This document shows positions 1 to 6,471 of a stretch of DNA of 12,187 nucleotides, one piece after another; the stretch's first letter is position 1; each line of letters begins with the position of its first letter. This stretch comes from Chloroflexota bacterium (GTDB lineage Bacteria; Chloroflexota; Ktedonobacteria; Ktedonobacterales; Ktedonobacteraceae): assembly GCA_005881295.1 (NCBI GenBank), contig VBHS01000352.1, positions 1 through 12,187 on the forward strand, given 5' to 3'. The translations under genes and the position numbers were made by a program. The notes below the pieces were generated by a model. The model was not told the origin of the DNA and did not search any database. It was given only the letters and a program-made list of their open reading frames with translations.

Positions 1-206
1 TGACAAAATTCTTAGAGAAACGCGGGGAGGGCTTGCATCACGTTTGCCTGGAAGTGGAAAATATCGATGCAGCGCTGGCGGAAATGCAGGAGAAAGGGGC
101 GCCGGTGCTGGATACGCAGCCGCGCAATGCAGCCGAAGGGCGCGCCATCTTTCTTCATCCCAGGGGAACCAATGGAGTACTTTTGGAACTCCTGGAGAGG
201 TCCTAG
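1..206 (+). CDS. mce: Methylmalonyl-CoA epimerase, C-terminal part (5' end outside window)
   Basis: Reading from base 3, an open frame of 67 residues ends at TAG 204-206. It belongs to the vicinal-oxygen-chelate fold and would interconvert (R)- and (S)-methylmalonyl-CoA in cytoplasmic propionate/odd-chain catabolism. The visible signatures are EKRGEGLHHVCLEV, which carries the metal-ligand His, then IDAALAEMQEKGAPVLD, then FLHPRGTNGVLLELLE, which carries the terminal metal-ligand Glu. These match the second half of the usual protein of about 130-150 residues. The start and N-terminal half lie upstream of the window. The next gene is convergent. No hairpin with a T-tract on this strand follows closely. 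A different VOC-family dioxygenase or lyase is possible, but the GEGLHH and GVLLEL blocks favour the epimerase. Confidence 0.85.
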   Translation, partial: TKFLEKRGEGLHHVCLEVENIDAALAEMQEKGAPVLDTQPRNAAEGRAIFLHPRGTNGVLLELLERS

Positions 207-283
207 TGCAGAATCAAGAGACCATTTCGGGAAGAGCAGGCGCCCTAGAACATCTCCCCATTTGAGGCATGAGCTCACACAGC

Positions 284-328
284 GATACAACTGAAACAAG
301 TGAAACAAGTGATACAAATGATACAAAC
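284..328. repeat. Five-unit 9-bp tandem repeat (GAWACAANN)
   Basis: Five contiguous 9-mers run without spacing: GATACAACT, GAAACAAGT, GAAACAAGT, GATACAAAT, GATACAAAC. Every unit keeps GA(T/A)ACAA, and the last two positions vary. The array lies between two convergent genes, 78 bp past the epimerase stop and 40 bp before the terminator hairpin. Its function is unknown. It could be a short minisatellite or a set of directly repeated protein-binding sites. Confidence 0.85.
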
Positions 329-360
329 CTCATGGGAAATGCGCTAGTTACCCCTTATAG

Positions 361-413
361 CTAAAAAAATGGAAAAGGTAGGTACAAAGGGGATTGTACC
401 TACCTTTTCCATT
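361..413 (-). terminator. Intrinsic terminator of the LTxxQ protein gene
   Basis: A perfect 20-bp inverted repeat (368-387 with 394-413) closes on a 6-base loop at 388-393. On the minus strand the stem runs directly into a T-rich stretch (complement of the A run at 363-369), giving a standard Rho-independent terminator about 70 bases after the stop codon at 483. On the plus strand nothing T-rich follows, so it is oriented for the minus-strand gene. The stem is unusually long and perfect for a terminator. Confidence 0.85.
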
Positions 414-418
414 AGCAC

Positions 419-445
419 GAGAGGGAAGGGAAGAAGGAAAGAAAG
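419..445 (+). other. 27-base uninterrupted polypurine tract
   Basis: Every base from 419 to 445 is A or G on the plus strand. In the minus-strand gene's transcript this becomes a C/U-only stretch between stop codon and terminator hairpin, unstructured and G-free. It might act as a Rho-loading or spacer segment, but no function can be shown from the sequence. Confidence 0.5.
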
Positions 446-482
446 TGGTATGCTGTTTCCTGGCTTCCTCACTCGTTGCTAT

Positions 483-1157
483 TTAAGACCCTGTTCCTTT
501 TTTACCGTAGTGCCGGTTCAGCAGGTGATCCAGGAACTGGGGGTGTTTTTGCAAGAACTGCGAGATCGAGTCTGACTGAGCCTGTGTCAGGTCGCCCGCG
601 CTGACCGCCTTATTGAGGGCGCCGTGGACCGCGTTCGTCACAATGGTGTGCAACTGCGCCGCGGTGACGTGTTGTGTGGTCGCGATATTGTTCAAGCTCT
701 TGCCCGACTTCAACTCGGTGACAAGCTGGTTTGTGCTGAGATGTAGCCCCTGGGCAACATCGCTTGCCATGTCAGAGCGATACTTCGCCAGGAACTGATT
801 GATGATGGCACGTTGCCAATGGAACCCCTTGCCGCTGCATGCGCGGTGGGATGTAAGGCGCTGCTTGATGGCGTCCGCCTGAGACTGAGTCAATTTCCCA
901 TCTTTCACAAGCTGGTTCAAAACATCTTCCATGGATGCAAGTTTATCTTGTTGCAGCGTGCTGACCGAGACGTTCAGTCGCTGTGCCAGGTCCTGCAGGT
1001 ATTGCTGGCAGTAGGGATTCGTAGCAGTAGGCGTACCCGCCGCAGTCTGGCTACCATTAGCCATAGCCAGTAGTGGACCTGCGAAGAAAGCGCCGAAGAG
1101 GATCGCCAGTAGTAACAGGGCCGCTCCGCCAAAGATGAATATAGTGAGTTTTTTCAT
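483..1157 (-). CDS. Exported/anchored all-helical protein with two LTxxQ motifs
   Basis: This 224-residue protein is of unknown exact family. Residues 4-33 form a hydrophobic signal/anchor segment after MKK, with an AMA motif at 31-33 that could be a signal-peptidase site. A Thr/Ala/Pro linker follows, and then the rest looks entirely helical. Two related segments suggest an internal duplication: LNVSVSTLQQ...GKLTQSQADAIKQRL (about 61-101) and HVTAAQLHTI...GDLTQAQSDSISQFL (about 163-202). Each carries an LTxxQ motif (89-93 and 190-194), the hallmark of CpxP/Spy-type extracytoplasmic proteins. Similar strings also occur in YckD-like secreted proteins. Cys50 and Cys107 could pair outside the cell. 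The gene is divergent from a response regulator/histidine kinase pair and ends at the strong terminator near 361-413. A role as an accessory or target of that system is inferred from position, not shown. Confidence 0.7.
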   Translation of the reverse strand: MKKLTIFIFGGAALLLLAILFGAFFAGPLLAMANGSQTAAGTPTATNPYCQQYLQDLAQRLNVSVSTLQQDKLASMEDVLNQLVKDGKLTQSQADAIKQRLTSHRACSGKGFHWQRAIINQFLAKYRSDMASDVAQGLHLSTNQLVTELKSGKSLNNIATTQHVTAAQLHTIVTNAVHGALNKAVSAGDLTQAQSDSISQFLQKHPQFLDHLLNRHYGKKGTGS

Positions 1158-1200
1158 ATGTGTATCTCGCTTACTTCCTTACATTCATTGAGCTATTTTT

Positions 1201-1219
1201 GTCACACCCTCTGTGTGAC
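1201..1219. promoter_or_regulatory. Palindrome GTCACAC-N5-GTGTGAC in divergent control region
   Basis: A perfect 7-bp inverted repeat with a 5-base centre lies 43 bp upstream of the minus-strand LTxxQ gene. It sits about where transcription would start if the TATGAT on the minus strand (1226-1231) is the -10 box. It could be a dimeric repressor site or a small hairpin in the 5' leader. It has no T-tract on either strand, so it is not a terminator. Confidence 0.45.
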
Positions 1220-1225
1220 GCTTAC

Positions 1226-1231
1226 ATCATA
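1226..1231 (-). promoter_or_regulatory. Candidate -10 box (TATGAT) for the LTxxQ gene
   Basis: TATGAT on the minus strand, five of six matches to the sigma-70 -10 consensus, lies about 70 bases upstream of the start codon at 1157. No good -35 hexamer sits at 16-18 bases, as would be expected for an activator-dependent promoter. Confidence 0.35.
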
Positions 1232-1264
1232 CTACCGAGAGGTGAAGGATTTGTCCTGTAAACT

Positions 1265-1284
1265 TCAAGATTTGCTCAAGATTT
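1265..1284. promoter_or_regulatory. 11-bp-spaced direct repeat, likely response-regulator box
   Basis: TCAAGATTT occurs twice (1265-1273 and 1276-1284), exactly 11 bp apart. One helical turn is the spacing used by tandem dimers of OmpR/PhoB-family regulators. The gene downstream encodes such a regulator. The repeat lies almost midway between the two divergent candidate promoters (about -56 and -66 from the predicted starts), so it could serve autoregulation and control of the LTxxQ gene together. No binding data are available. Confidence 0.5.
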
Positions 1285-1328
1285 AGCAAAAGCAGCGCAG
1301 ATGTACTCCCTAATGCAGGCGCTCATGG

Positions 1329-1334
1329 TATGAT
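1329..1334 (+). promoter_or_regulatory. Candidate -10 box (TATGAT) for the two-component operon
   Basis: TATGAT lies 50 bases before the response regulator ATG at 1384, giving a leader of about 43 bases. The region 16-18 bases upstream does not resemble TTGACA, consistent with dependence on an activator bound at the direct repeat. Confidence 0.35.
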
Positions 1335-1383
1335 ACTATACGATGATACAAGATGCTGTAGAGGGTGGAGATTAGAACTGAAG

Positions 1384-2121
1384 ATGTCTAAAAAAGTCCT
1401 TATTATTGAAGATGAAGAAGGTATTATTCACCTGCTCAGTCTCTACTTGAAGGATGCAGGTTATGAGATCGCGGTCGCAAAAGATGGCGCCGATGGACTC
1501 GCCTTACATGCGCGCCTGCATCCAGACATAGTCATCCTGGATATCATGCTGCCGGCTATCGATGGCTTCGAAGTTTGCCGGAGGATTCGCGCGTGGTCAA
1601 ACACTCCGATTCTCATGTTAACGGCGCGTGTGAGTGAGGATGACCGTATCGAAGGACTTGATTTGGGTGCAGATGACTACCTTGTCAAGCCATTTAGCCC
1701 GCGTGAACTGGTAAGCAGAGTGCGAGCCATCCTCAGGAGAGTTGGGAACTCCGAAGGAGGCGAGTCACCTCCATCTTCCTCCTCCCCTACTTCAGAGGCG
1801 GCTACAGTCCTGCGTTTCCCGGGACTGACCATTGATCTGCCTGCTCGCCGTGTCGAGGTTAACGGCAGCGAGATAGCGCTGACTCCAACAGAGTTTGATC
1901 TGCTTGTGTTGCTTGCCCAATCCCCTGGACGGGTGTTTACCCGCGAAATACTGATGAATAAGGTATGGGGCTATGATTACCTGGGCGATGGGCATACGAT
2001 TGATGTCCACATCAGCGCGCTGCGCAAAAAACTCGAAGCGAATTCTGAACAGCGATATATCACCACCGTCTGGCGTGTCGGTTACCGTTTTGAAGTAAAA
2101 GTAAGATCACCTGTAAGTTAA
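1384..2121 (+). CDS. OmpR/PhoB-family response regulator
   Basis: This 245-residue DNA-binding response regulator pairs with the kinase just downstream. The receiver domain is residues 3-115. The acidic pocket is E9/D10, the phospho-acceptor is D53 (VILDIMLP), and the switch Thr and conserved Lys are T80 (MLTAR) and K102 (LVKPF). A Ser/Pro-rich linker (about 120-140) leads to a C-terminal winged helix containing LTPTEFDLLVLLAQSPGRVF and the recognition-helix region HTIDVHISALRKKL, ending in TTVWRVGYRF. The ATG at 1384 was chosen because the receiver domain begins there and GGTGGAG at 1364-1370 lies upstream. An upstream in-frame ATG at 1330 overlaps the candidate -10 box. Only 16 bases separate it from the kinase gene, so the two form an operon. 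The signal it answers to cannot be named. Confidence 0.95.
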   Translation: MSKKVLIIEDEEGIIHLLSLYLKDAGYEIAVAKDGADGLALHARLHPDIVILDIMLPAIDGFEVCRRIRAWSNTPILMLTARVSEDDRIEGLDLGADDYLVKPFSPRELVSRVRAILRRVGNSEGGESPPSSSSPTSEAATVLRFPGLTIDLPARRVEVNGSEIALTPTEFDLLVLLAQSPGRVFTREILMNKVWGYDYLGDGHTIDVHISALRKKLEANSEQRYITTVWRVGYRFEVKVRSPVS

Positions 2122-2137
2122 AATAAGAGGGAAGGAA

Positions 2138-3721
2138 ATGCGAATACGCTGGTGGCAAAGTATACGTTGGCGACTGGCCTTAGGATCGATGCTTGTCGTG
2201 ATGCTCGCAACGGTCTTGCTAGCTCTAACCGTCATCTTCGCCATTGTCCACTACTATAGTATCGACCAGAATAATCGGCTTACCAACTTCGCTGCTGACA
2301 GTGCGCAGAGAATTGGCGAGAATTACTCACGCAGACTCGGCCTGGCGCGAGCTTCTGACAAGACATTTCACAATGGTTTAGAGCAGAGCTATCAGGGTGA
2401 GCAATTCCTGCTCGTTGTGCTCAATCACCGCAATCAACCTGTCTTTCCACGCTTAGGACTGGCTCGAAATACCCTCACCGCGTTTGCTGTAGCACTTGCT
2501 GATCCCACGCTCCGCCAGAGTGATTTTGCGGGTTTACGCAGCGCCATAGTTTCCAGCCAGCAAGGGAATACTGCTACGGGTCAACTGGGTAGTGGGGGCC
2601 CACACCTGGTTCCACGTCCATTTGTGGTGCAGCCGATTTTTATGGGAGGGCAGAATGACGGACAGGTGGTTGGCGTACTGGTTGTGACTCCTCTTGCCGC
2701 TGCTGAGAATACTGTTCCACCTTTTATAGCGGCTGTAGGTGCATCCGTCCTGGTTGCCTCCGCTATCATCATTGTGCTGGCAGCCCTGGCGGCAATCCTA
2801 TTCTCGCGCACGATTACCCGTCCATTGGCGAAGCTGACAAAGGCAGCACGCGTGCTCTCTTCTGGGGATTATGATGCGCGCGTCACTACAAATGCTCATG
2901 GTGAACTGGAAGAGCTTGCTAACAGCTTTAATGAGATGGCTGCGAAACTGGCGAACGACGTCAATGAACTACGGCAACAAGAGGTGTGGCGGCATGAGCT
3001 GATTATGAATATTACACATGACCTGGCGACGCCATTGACGGCGATCGCGGGCCTGGGTGAATCACTGGTGGATGGAGTGAATCAGAACTATGAAGACTAC
3101 GAGGCGACGGGGCGCATCATCGTACGCGAGACGCTGCGACTGCGTCGCCTGGTCAAAGACCTGCATTTGATGGCAAAGGTGGAGGCCGGGGGAATGAGAG
3201 GCATTCAACCACAATGGAAATCGGTGCGCCTGGCCGCGTTGGTTGACGAGGTGCTGGCCGTGCTGGCAACCGAGTTCGAGCGCGCGAATGTAGAACCGCT
3301 CAATGCCATTGCCTATCATCTACCGCTTGTCCAGGCTGACCCGGATATGCTGATGCGTGTCTTCTCCAACCTGTGTGACAATGCTCTGCGCCATACTCCG
3401 CCGGGAGGCACCGTAACCTTCGATGCCGCTCAATATGGGAGCCAGCTGGTGGTTTCTGTGGCCGATAGCGGTGAAGGTATCCCAACCGGCGCCTTGCCAC
3501 GTGTCTTCGACCGTTTTTACCGGGGCGATTCCTCCCGTCAAGCAATGACTGGTGGAAGCGGGTTGGGGTTGGCGATTGTGCGCGCTATCGTTGAGGCGCA
3601 CGGGGGGACAATTTGGGCCCAGAACGTTCCCAATAGCGGTGCAGCCCTGTTGTTCACATTACCTCTGGCCTCTTCCGAACAGGCATCTACCAGCGGCGCG
3701 ATTACGACGCCTGTCCCTTAA
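2138..3721 (+). CDS. Membrane sensor histidine kinase
   Basis: This 527-residue kinase would phosphorylate the upstream regulator. Residues about 12-40 are the first membrane helix and 41-193 an extracytoplasmic sensor region with no recognised fold. Residues 194-223 are the second helix, and about 224-276 a HAMP linker (RTITRPLAKLTKAA...GELEELANSFNEM). The phospho-acceptor is His294 in NITHDLATPLTAI; ATP as phosphodonor follows from the family. The ATPase part shows the N box (NLCDNALRHTPPGG, N415), G1 (VADSGEGIP, D443), F box (VFDRFYRGDSS) and G2 (GGSGLGLAIVRAIVEAHGG). All catalytic motifs are present. The H box reads HDLATPL rather than the common HELRTPL, a conservative variant. AGAGGGAAGG before ATG 2138 is a good ribosome binding site. 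The stop codon overlaps that of the convergent bPH/PASTA gene in a shared TTAA. Confidence 0.95.
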   Translation: MRIRWWQSIRWRLALGSMLVVMLATVLLALTVIFAIVHYYSIDQNNRLTNFAADSAQRIGENYSRRLGLARASDKTFHNGLEQSYQGEQFLLVVLNHRNQPVFPRLGLARNTLTAFAVALADPTLRQSDFAGLRSAIVSSQQGNTATGQLGSGGPHLVPRPFVVQPIFMGGQNDGQVVGVLVVTPLAAAENTVPPFIAAVGASVLVASAIIIVLAALAAILFSRTITRPLAKLTKAARVLSSGDYDARVTTNAHGELEELANSFNEMAAKLANDVNELRQQEVWRHELIMNITHDLATPLTAIAGLGESLVDGVNQNYEDYEATGRIIVRETLRLRRLVKDLHLMAKVEAGGMRGIQPQWKSVRLAALVDEVLAVLATEFERANVEPLNAIAYHLPLVQADPDMLMRVFSNLCDNALRHTPPGGTVTFDAAQYGSQLVVSVADSGEGIPTGALPRVFDRFYRGDSSRQAMTGGSGLGLAIVRAIVEAHGGTIWAQNVPNSGAALLFTLPLASSEQASTSGAITTPVP

Positions 3722-4338
3722 AACTCCATCAGGTCAGCCGTTGTAGCTCTTCTACTCAGAACAACCTGGATCTCGCCACCCGGTTGAATTACCGTGCCAG
3801 GAGGAGGATTCTGGTGCATGACACGCCCTGGAGGAATTTCCGGTCGTGTTGATGGTTCCTCGCCAAATACGTTGACCTGAAAGCCCAGCTCATTCGCTAC
3901 TCCCATAGCTTCTAACAGGTCCATATTTTCCAGGTTTGGAGCGCCTTTCATTTGTGTCGAATCTACCAGGCTCGTCACCACCTTGCCGAACCAGTCATGC
4001 AGTTCCTTCTTCAGGTCGTTATCCTTCTTTAGCCCCTCTGCTTTAGCGGCGTGCGTTTTTATCTCGTTTATCTTATCCAGCACAAAGAAAGGGTGATCGA
4101 TCGTTGGCAGAATAAGAGTGGGTGCGCCAGAGATGTCAACATAGACATCGCCGATATCGAGCAGTCGTTGTAGTACGTTGGGCACTATGACTTTGATATC
4201 CTTGATATTTTTATATTCAAGCTCCCTGTGGTTCTCAAAGAAAAAGATGAAGCGGCGCTGAATATCGAACATACGTTTATTCGATAGAATGTACACATCA
4301 TCCGCGTAGTTCGTAAAAATTATGCCGATGGAGAGCAC
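3718..4338 (-). CDS. bPH domain 2 + PASTA domain: 3' half of a frameshifted gene
   Basis: This open frame of 206 codons (from GTG 4338) continues the gene upstream in another frame. Residues 1-9 are the end of a membrane segment. Residues about 11-95 are a bacterial PH-like domain (DDVYILSNKRMFDIQRRF...REL EYKNIKDIKV...LDIGDVYVDISGAP...IDHPFFVLDKINEI). Residues 97-135 are charged and helical. Residues 138-196 are a PASTA domain (LLEAMGVANELGFQVNV...PPGRVMHQNPPPGTVIQPGGEIQVVLSR), a fold that binds peptidoglycan or muropeptide-like ligands in Ser/Thr kinases and PBPs. No ribosome binding site precedes the GTG, and the frame is open upstream through ALLVLS, completing the membrane helix. It is therefore best read as the second half of one 464-residue protein, not a separate gene. 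If the shift is real, this part is made only by slippage or not at all. Confidence 0.75.
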   Translation of the reverse strand: MLSIGIIFTNYADDVYILSNKRMFDIQRRFIFFFENHRELEYKNIKDIKVIVPNVLQRLLDIGDVYVDISGAPTLILPTIDHPFFVLDKINEIKTHAAKAEGLKKDNDLKKELHDWFGKVVTSLVDSTQMKGAPNLENMDLLEAMGVANELGFQVNVFGEEPSTRPEIPPGRVMHQNPPPGTVIQPGGEIQVVLSRRATTADLMEF

Positions 4339-5111
4339 CAGTAACGCCTGGGGCCAAGGCGCCCCTCTGGTCTGCGCAGGATATATTTCTCATCCGCGTT
4401 TTCCAACGGGGGCGGTTCTTTCGCTTTCGCCAGCCCAACGATTACCTCTTCCACCTGCGGGATACCCGGCATTGGAGGCTTTTGTTCTTTTGGCTTACTG
4501 GCCCTTATTTTTTCAATAATGCCATCTATCAGGTCTTTCATCGCTCTGGGGTCCGGTATATTTTCCATAATGAAATCGCCGCCAACCAGGTAAATGTGGA
4601 CCGTTCCATAGCGCAAGAGAAAGCCCCAGGCAGTATCCAGGTCCATGCCAACCTGCTTCACATTATCAAGCGGTGTTGACTGGCGTTCAGGTTGCAAGAC
4701 GCCATGGGAATGAACAATGCGTTTACTGGTGACGATGTACGTATTCAAATACCATTTGACGAAATCTTTCCAGATAAACCACACCAGGGCGCCAAAAATT
4801 GCGACAACCACAATGATCTCAAGAAAAGACCATATGGGGTTTGGTAACTTACCGGACCCCCAGACGATCAAGAGAAGTAATACTAGCGCGCCAATCAGCG
4901 GCAAGGCTGACGTCACGAGGAACCACCAGTGTTCTCGTACGATTTTGACGACCGTCTCATCCTGCTGCTGACCGGCGAAATGCCACTTCTTGTCTCTGCC
5001 TAAGCGGAGGTGTTGCACACCAAAACGAGAACGTCCCGAACGCCAAAGCTCATCGTAAGGCGTCTCGGGCGTACTGGTATTTTTTCTTTGTCCATTTGCT
5101 TTGCTGCTCAT
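4320..5111 (-). CDS. Membrane bPH-domain protein: 5' half of a frameshifted gene
   Basis: This is a 263-codon frame from ATG 5111, preceded by AGGTGA at a good distance. The N-terminal 55 residues are hydrophilic. Two membrane helices (about 62-86 and 93-117) precede a bPH2-like domain at 119-203 (WYLNTYIVTSKRIVHSHGVL...TPLDNVKQVGMD...LLRYGTVHIYLVGG...IPDPRAMKDLIDGI). A Pro/Lys/Glu-rich linker follows. The last ten or so residues (GPRRYWCSPSA) are not family-like. One base back, the other frame reads PQALLVLSIGIIFTNYADDVYILSNKR, the expected next helix and second bPH domain. The break maps to the CCCC run at 4350-4353 (GGGG on plus), where one more C would restore a single frame. It lies 45 bases downstream of the CvpA-like gene on the same strand, so they are probably co-transcribed. 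Its function is unknown. The PASTA end suggests cell-envelope sensing. Confidence 0.8.
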   Translation of the reverse strand: MSSKANGQRKNTSTPETPYDELWRSGRSRFGVQHLRLGRDKKWHFAGQQQDETVVKIVREHWWFLVTSALPLIGALVLLLLIVWGSGKLPNPIWSFLEIIVVVAIFGALVWFIWKDFVKWYLNTYIVTSKRIVHSHGVLQPERQSTPLDNVKQVGMDLDTAWGFLLRYGTVHIYLVGGDFIMENIPDPRAMKDLIDGIIEKIRASKPKEQKPPMPGIPQVEEVIVGLAKAKEPPPLENADEKYILRRPEGRLGPRRYWCSPSA

Positions 5112-5156
5112 CGTGTCACCTCGTTTTGTCTATCACAGCAACAACGGAGATCGTTT

Positions 5157-5738
5157 TTATGGCTTTTTAGCGACGCGCCCACCACTTTTTTTGGCACTTG
5201 CTGAGATCAGTGCCAGAATTACTACGACGACAACTACGATGAAGACCACCAGTAGATAACTGCCGATAAGGTTTTGATTTGGGGGATTGATGTTCAACTG
5301 CAACAACAACGACTTGTTTAAGGCGTTAGTGAAAAAGGTGAGTATGGCATAACCCGAAATGATACCGGGAATAAGGCCCCACAGTCGATCCGGTGTCGTT
5401 GCCGGTTTAGGCATGACCTTTGTGCTGACAAGGTAGCCTAAAGCAATGAGGACCAGAAAGGCAACGCTGGTCGAAATAGCAATTTTTGGATCATCTACTT
5501 TAATAGTTGGAGCAGGTTGGGGATTCTGGTGCCCGCTAGTCAGCGTGGTGATGGCACGTGGCAGGTTGACATAAACGAATTGAGCCAGGCTCACTTTGCC
5601 AAAAATCAGAAATAAGATGGCTGTGAGCGTAAAAGCTAGCGAAATAGCCTCGCGGCGCCATCCTCGTAGAAAGCCGATTACGCCAAAAGCGACAATGGCA
5701 ATAGCATAGCATTCCAGCGGCGTTAGTTGCCATGTCAT
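5157..5738 (-). CDS. CvpA-like multi-pass membrane protein
   Basis: This protein of about 193 residues has four predicted membrane segments: roughly residues 8-25, 31-50, 87-105 and 122-140, with a very Val-rich fifth stretch at 160-180 and a basic tail (KKSGGRVAKKP). The N-terminal pattern (helix, then FLRGWRREAISLAFTLTAIL) resembles CvpA/colicin V production-family proteins, whose RG-x-R-E-x(2)-SL signature sits at the same place. The rest is too divergent for a firm family call. Three in-frame ATGs exist (5753, 5747, 5738). I prefer 5738 because GGGGA sits 8 bases before it and the other two lack a usable site. It is the first gene of a probable minus-strand unit with the bPH/PASTA gene. 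Confidence 0.6.
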   Translation of the reverse strand: MTWQLTPLECYAIAIVAFGVIGFLRGWRREAISLAFTLTAILFLIFGKVSLAQFVYVNLPRAITTLTSGHQNPQPAPTIKVDDPKIAISTSVAFLVLIALGYLVSTKVMPKPATTPDRLWGLIPGIISGYAILTFFTNALNKSLLLQLNINPPNQNLIGSYLLVVFIVVVVVVILALISASAKKSGGRVAKKP

Positions 5739-5753
5739 ACGTTTCATCCCCAT

Positions 5754-5977
5754 ACAGCATCAAAATCAACTCGCATGGGTAAGGACAATGCTGCTCACCC
5801 CGCGGTTCCTGGTTAGATGCTCTGAAAGACCTTTATTTCCTGAAAATCTCTCTCGTATTCAATGATACCACAGGTAACCTCCAAAACCTAGAGGACAACG
5901 ATACGTATGGCAAACAAGGGCGTGGAAATGATCGAAATTTCTGAAGTAAAATGGCTCTGGATCGAGGACAGAGTTAA
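5754..5977. other. Divergent intergenic region (CvpA-like gene / gyrA)
   Basis: About 220 bases hold no convincing ORF. The promoter for the minus-strand CvpA-like unit should lie here, but I found no hexamer pair good enough to place. The right edge leads into the gyrA promoter. Confidence 0.4.
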
Positions 5978-6006
5978 TTGCGGTGAAAGTGCGAATATGC
6001 TATAAT
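5978..6006 (+). promoter_or_regulatory. gyrA promoter (extended -10)
   Basis: TTGCGG (5978-5983), a 17-base spacer and a perfect TATAAT (6001-6006) preceded by TGC form an extended -10 sigma-70-type promoter. The predicted start near 6013 gives a leader of about 100 bases. This is the clearest promoter in the window. Confidence 0.8.
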
Positions 6007-6100
6007 ATGAATGGGTAGGCTCAATAAAATTACTCAAAGACCCTCCACAAATCTATGCACTTCAACTGATATCGCCTTCTGGCAATGTCTATTTTTTGGT

Positions 6101-6105
6101 GAGGA
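6101..6105 (+). promoter_or_regulatory. Ribosome binding site of gyrA
   Basis: GGTGAGGA ends at 6105, six bases before ATG 6112. This fixes the gyrA start at the residue where the family normally begins (IKQVSIVEQM). Confidence 0.75.
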
Positions 6106-6111
6106 CTCATT

Positions 6112-6471
6112 ATGGAACTGGGCAATATTAAGCAGGTCAGTATTGTAGAACAAATGACGGGCGCGTATCTCGACTACTCGATGAGTGTTATCGTTAGCCG
6201 GGCACTGCCAGATGTGCGCGATGGCCTGAAACCGGTACACCGGCGTGTATTATACGCCATGGACCAGATGGGATTGCAGTCAACGAAACAATTTCGTAAA
6301 TGTGCTGGTACCGTTGGTGAAGTATTAAAAAGTTACCATCCGCACGGGGATGTAGCTGTATACGATTCGCTCGTGCGCATGGCGCAACCCTGGTCAATGC
6401 GCTATCCACTGGTATTGGGGCAGGGCAATTTCGGTTCTCAGGATGACGATCCACCTGCAGCGATGCGCTAA
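6112..6471 (+). CDS. gyrA: DNA gyrase subunit A, N-terminal fragment (stop at catalytic Tyr)
   Basis: These 119 residues match the start of GyrA, the breakage-reunion subunit of the ATP-dependent supercoiling topoisomerase: SYLDYSMSVIVSRALPDVRDGLKPVHRR-type core, HPHGDVAVYDSLVRMAQPW (quinolone region) and GQGNFGSQDDDPPAAMR. The next codon should be the catalytic tyrosine of RYTE (Tyr122 in E. coli). Here it is TAA (6469-6471), and the sequence resumes in the same frame with NIPPHNL. The residue equivalent to E. coli Ser83 is Val81, and Asp87 is kept as Asp85. As written, this fragment cannot cut DNA. The strong promoter, good ribosome site and undecayed codons indicate a very recent lesion or a sequence error. 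The full frame 6112-8484 is one gene. Confidence 0.9.
   Translation: MELGNIKQVSIVEQMTGAYLDYSMSVIVSRALPDVRDGLKPVHRRVLYAMDQMGLQSTKQFRKCAGTVGEVLKSYHPHGDVAVYDSLVRMAQPWSMRYPLVLGQGNFGSQDDDPPAAMR

Noticed and set aside
284..328. CRISPR array or plasmid replication origin
   Set aside because: Units are only 9 bp with no spacers, and there is no rep gene, AT-rich unwinding region or DnaA boxes nearby.
1201..1219. Terminator hairpin between the divergent genes
   Set aside because: There is no T-tract on either strand after the 7-bp stem, and it lies between divergent promoters. An operator or leader hairpin is more likely.
1330..1383. Longer N-terminus for the response regulator from ATG 1330
   Set aside because: The extra 18 residues (ILYDDTRCCRGWRLELK) are not receiver-like and overlap the candidate -10 box. 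ATG 1384 starts exactly at the domain and has an upstream GGTGGAG.
6469..6471. Stop-codon recoding (readthrough TAA) in gyrA
   Set aside because: Readthrough would not restore the missing 58 residues including the helix after the active site, so recoding alone cannot give a working gyrase.
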